A stretch of DNA of 64,000 nt, taken from Spirosoma validum (GTDB taxonomy: Bacteria; Bacteroidota; Bacteroidia; Cytophagales; Spirosomataceae). Every line of letters begins with the position of its first letter. Position 1 is the stretch's first letter. Location: contig NZ_JACXAA010000002.1 of NCBI RefSeq assembly GCF_014699035.1, forward strand, positions 310,001 to 374,000. The letters are read 5' to 3'. Shown here piece by piece: positions 61,873 through 64,000 of this stretch. The position numbers and the translations under genes are program-made. The notes beneath the pieces are model-generated. The model had not been told where the DNA came from and searched no databases. It saw only the letters and a list, made by a program, of their open reading frames with translations.

Positions 61873-62035
61873 CAGAACATTCATGTTGAGTCGTTCTGGG
61901 GGAGTTTCAAGGCAGAATTAGTAGAGACGGTTCAATTTCTGACCGGCAAGATGCGCATCATTAGCTTTTCAACTATATTGACCGAAGCGCGTGCAGTATA
62001 ATGTGCGCCGTTTGCACCCAAGTATCGACTACCGT
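61873..62035 (+). pseudogene. IS3-family transposase fragment
   Basis: The + strand reads QNIHVESFWGSFKAELVETVQFLTGK and, after a frameshift, QYNVRRLHPSIDYR. These match the end of the DDE domain of IS3-type OrfB transposases, normally (D/N)N-x-x-(A/V)ESF(W/F)-x-x-x-K-x-E and later YN-x-x-R-x-H-x-S-(L/I)-x-Y. Only this C-terminal bit survives. Confidence 0.6.
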
Positions 62036-62716
62036 TTTTCGATTGATGTTGAAAATCGGACCGTTGGTACTGTTGTGAGAAGCAAATTTTGAGATAGAAT
62101 TTTTTTCATATTTTTGAATTACAAATAGGACAACTCGGCTTCGGCCAGTTGATACTGTATAGTCCCCGACCGGCGGGACTATTTTTTTGTTCTTCTCGGC
62201 TCGGTTCGCTAAATACAAAAGGTCATACTTGATCTCATGAAGCCATAAGTCGTAGGCAATCAAAAGCAATCGCTTTTGAACAACCACATAGGCTTTCATC
62301 TTAATACGAGTTCGTTTGTAGACCCGATCATAAAGGGCTTTGCAACTGGGTTTATTGAACCGAACCGCATTAAAAGCAAACATATGCAGGATACAACGAA
62401 GCCGACCGCTCGGCTCGGGCGGCCCCGTGTTACCCTTTTGGAAGATGCGCATTTTGCCCGAGTGGTTACCCGACTGATTCTCTATGACGTTATACCTCGC
62501 ATAGCTAACTAAATGACGCTGGTTGTTGAAGCCTTCAAAACTGTTGGTTTCAGCGACGAGAATGGCCACCGACAGTAAAGCTAGCCCTTTGATGGATACC
62601 AGCCGCTCAACACGAGGTTTGAGAATAGGGTCTACGTCAATGAGTTCTTTGATAGCCGTTTTCAAAGCGACTATCTGTGCCTCATAGACGGACACCAATT
62701 TGGTATGACCGAACAC
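61973..62716 (-). pseudogene. IS110-family transposase remnant
   Basis: The 247-aa frame covers the C-terminal Transposase_20 half of an IS110/IS116/IS902 transposase: SIKGLALLSVAILVAETNSFEGFNNQRHLVSYARYNVIENQSG, then KMRIFQKGNT ... RLRCILHMFAFNAVRFN, with the KAYVVVQKRLLLIAYDLW ending. The N-terminal DEDD catalytic domain is absent, and a few conserved residues are changed. The last ~50 codons on the left run antisense over the IS3 fragment and the terminator at 62159 and are probably not native. It is not expected to be active. Confidence 0.7.
62159..62188 (+). terminator. Intrinsic terminator, + strand, between IS remnants
   Basis: ATAGTCCC (62159-62166) and GGGACTAT (62175-62182) form a perfect stem with an 8-base loop, with Ts at 62182-62188. 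It stands at the junction of the IS3 fragment and the IS110 remnant. Confidence 0.7.
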
Positions 62717-63248
62717 CCAGTCAACAAGAATCTTATTTTTTCACTACCGCAATGGCCGCCTGAAAAAATCTTCACTATACTGTTGCAAGTCCACTAGTGC
62801 CATTTATCCAGAATAAGTTTATCCGATAAAAACACCCTCTAACATAAACTTCACGACTACAACAGTATGTAACAGTATGAAACGTCTTATCAGCTGGTGA
62901 TCAGTTTTACTACGTACTATTGGGCGCCTGGCTCCGTCTGCACATGCTGGGAACCCACGGCATGAAAAAGTCAGCGTTGACACTGCTCGATCCCAGCGGC
63001 TAATCTTAACCGAATTTATTAGTAACTGCGTACGACGCAATTTCTGAAGAAATGATCAGGGAATTGTCCTTTAAAGAACTTATCAACACCCAAAAGAGAA
63101 GGGCCGATCAAAGCAATTACGGCTTCGGCTTGGCAGTAGTGATGTAAAAGATGCTGACGACGGAAGAAGCCTATGAACGGACTTAATTCAAGCAATTATG
63201 GCCCTAAAGCGATCAGTAGCTATGTGTATGAGTATAAATCAAATCTAT
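62717..63248. other. About 530 bp of decayed intergenic DNA before the xylanase
   Basis: Only short frames, no terminator or RNA gene recognised. The promoter of the xylanase gene must lie at its right end. The longest + frame here (63052, 31 codons) does not resemble anything I know. Confidence 0.4.
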
Positions 63249-64000
63249 ATGAAAAAAAGAATTTTGGAATTTGTAGGGCTGCTGGCCGTTGTATCCGCCT
63301 GTATGACCGATCATGAAGGCGTGGAACCCCCTGTAATGGGAACCGTGTCATTAAAATCGGTGGCTACTTTTCCGATTGCTGTGGCAGGTAGCAATGGGGC
63401 TTTCATAACCAATCCTACCTCATCGACTATCATCAAGCGGGACTTCAATGGCATTACGTTTGAAAATGAAATGAAAAACAATGCCCTGGTAACAAGTTCC
63501 GGGGGGTATAATTTCACGACAGCCGATGCCATGGTGGCAGCTGCACAAGCGGCTAATATGCAAGTTCATGGGCATGTTTTAGCCTGGCACTCACAAGCGC
63601 AAGGCACCTATTACCGAAGCATTTTAACGTCTGCCCGTCCGAGTGATACGAACTTAATACAAAATCCTGGTTTTGAAGACGGAGATGCGACCAGTTTTGC
63701 TCGGTTCACTGTGTTGAATACGGGCAACCCCGCTGGAACGGCTACCATAAGTGTAGGTTCCGGCGCGGCTGAAGTACGCTCCGGTAGCCGCTCTATGAAA
63801 GTGGTAAACCCGACCGCTTACACCACAGAGCAATGGCGCGTGCAGGTAGCTTCTGATCCTATTCCGCTTACGGTGGGCAAACAATACCAGGTTAGCTATT
63901 GGGTAAAAGCAGCCGCGGCCAATGGTTCTATAAGACTTTCAACTCAACCTTCTGCTTTGTACCAGGGCGATCAGACGATCGGTACTTCCTGGCAGCAGGT
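63249..64000 (+). CDS. GH10 endo-1,4-beta-xylanase lipoprotein with inserted carbohydrate-binding module (3' end outside window)
   Basis: Starts ATG 63249 and is open to the last base, 250 codons. The signal peptide ends in the lipobox VSAC (Cys18), so this is a lipoprotein. GH10 elements are FNGITFENEMKNNAL (about 74-88) and VHGHVLAWHSQ (about 116-126), the start of the barrel. At about residue 144 the barrel is interrupted by a CBM4/9 or CBM22-like module: NLIQNPGFEDG, GSRSMKVVNPTA, QWRVQVASDPIPLTVGKQYQVSYWVKA. In several Bacteroidota xylanases such a module is inserted in the same loop of GH10. The catalytic glutamates would lie beyond the window. It probably anchors on the cell surface and cuts xylan. 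Confidence 0.85.
   Translation, partial: MKKRILEFVGLLAVVSACMTDHEGVEPPVMGTVSLKSVATFPIAVAGSNGAFITNPTSSTIIKRDFNGITFENEMKNNALVTSSGGYNFTTADAMVAAAQAANMQVHGHVLAWHSQAQGTYYRSILTSARPSDTNLIQNPGFEDGDATSFARFTVLNTGNPAGTATISVGSGAAEVRSGSRSMKVVNPTAYTTEQWRVQVASDPIPLTVGKQYQVSYWVKAAAANGSIRLSTQPSALYQGDQTIGTSWQQ

Noticed and set aside
63052-63147. 31-codon frame before the xylanase gene
   Set aside because: Short, unsupported by a ribosome-binding site, and in clearly decayed sequence.
1-64000. CRISPR arrays, rRNA and tRNA genes
   Set aside because: I looked for regularly spaced repeats with unique spacers and for cloverleaf-like sequences, including next to the integrase, and found none.

Overview
The window looks like the chromosome of a Bacteroidota bacterium of the Cytophagales, most like Spirosoma and its relatives. 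The reasons are a SusC/SusD outer-membrane pair under an ECF sigma/FecR pair, families typical of Bacteroidota mobile DNA (DUF3871, DUF3987), a TAnnTTTG-type promoter candidate, many secreted glycan-active enzymes, and moderate GC content. The genus is an inference from gene content; no rRNA or other marker lies in the window.

Bases 1-10059 are ordinary chromosome on the + strand: the end of an ABC exporter, a periplasmic beta-helix/diheme cytochrome pair, a 121-bp palindromic repeat, a serine hydrolase, a GNAT acetyltransferase, a CheY-like receiver, a metallo-beta-lactamase-fold hydrolase, an MpaB-like oxygenase and mnmE.

The last 18 bases of mnmE (10042-10059) recur at 57137-57154 with one mismatch, and weaker similarity continues about 51 bp to the right of both copies. 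A two-HTH protein and a tyrosine recombinase start just inside the left copy. I read 10042-57154 as a genomic island of about 47 kb at the mnmE 3' end, the site used by SGI1-type islands. It has three parts. (a) 10.2-15.6 kb is the mobility module: HTH proteins, integrase, two KilAC-like paralogues and a DUF3987 protein. (b) 15.8-42.2 kb is a polysaccharide utilisation locus: LacI regulator, sigma/FecR, SusC/SusD, two predicted polysaccharide lyases, GH127, two GH97, an esterase-like protein, GH88, DUF4861 and a KduD-like dehydrogenase. Together they fit capture and degradation of a uronate-containing, arabinofuranose-decorated polysaccharide. (c) 43.7-56.8 kb holds DUF3871, two unknown genes and a seven-gene minus-strand defence cassette: hsdR, hsdM, a YhcG-type nuclease, hsdS with an extra C-terminal domain, a PD-(D/E)XK nuclease fused to a vWA domain, an unknown protein and a GIY-YIG-like protein.

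Right of 57154 the DNA is decayed: a hybrid two-component sensor that has lost its ATPase and receiver domains, a frameshifted DUF389 gene, and remnants of IS3- and IS110-type transposases, mixed with intact HAD and DUF5694 genes. The window ends inside a GH10 xylanase lipoprotein with a carbohydrate-binding module inserted in its catalytic domain.
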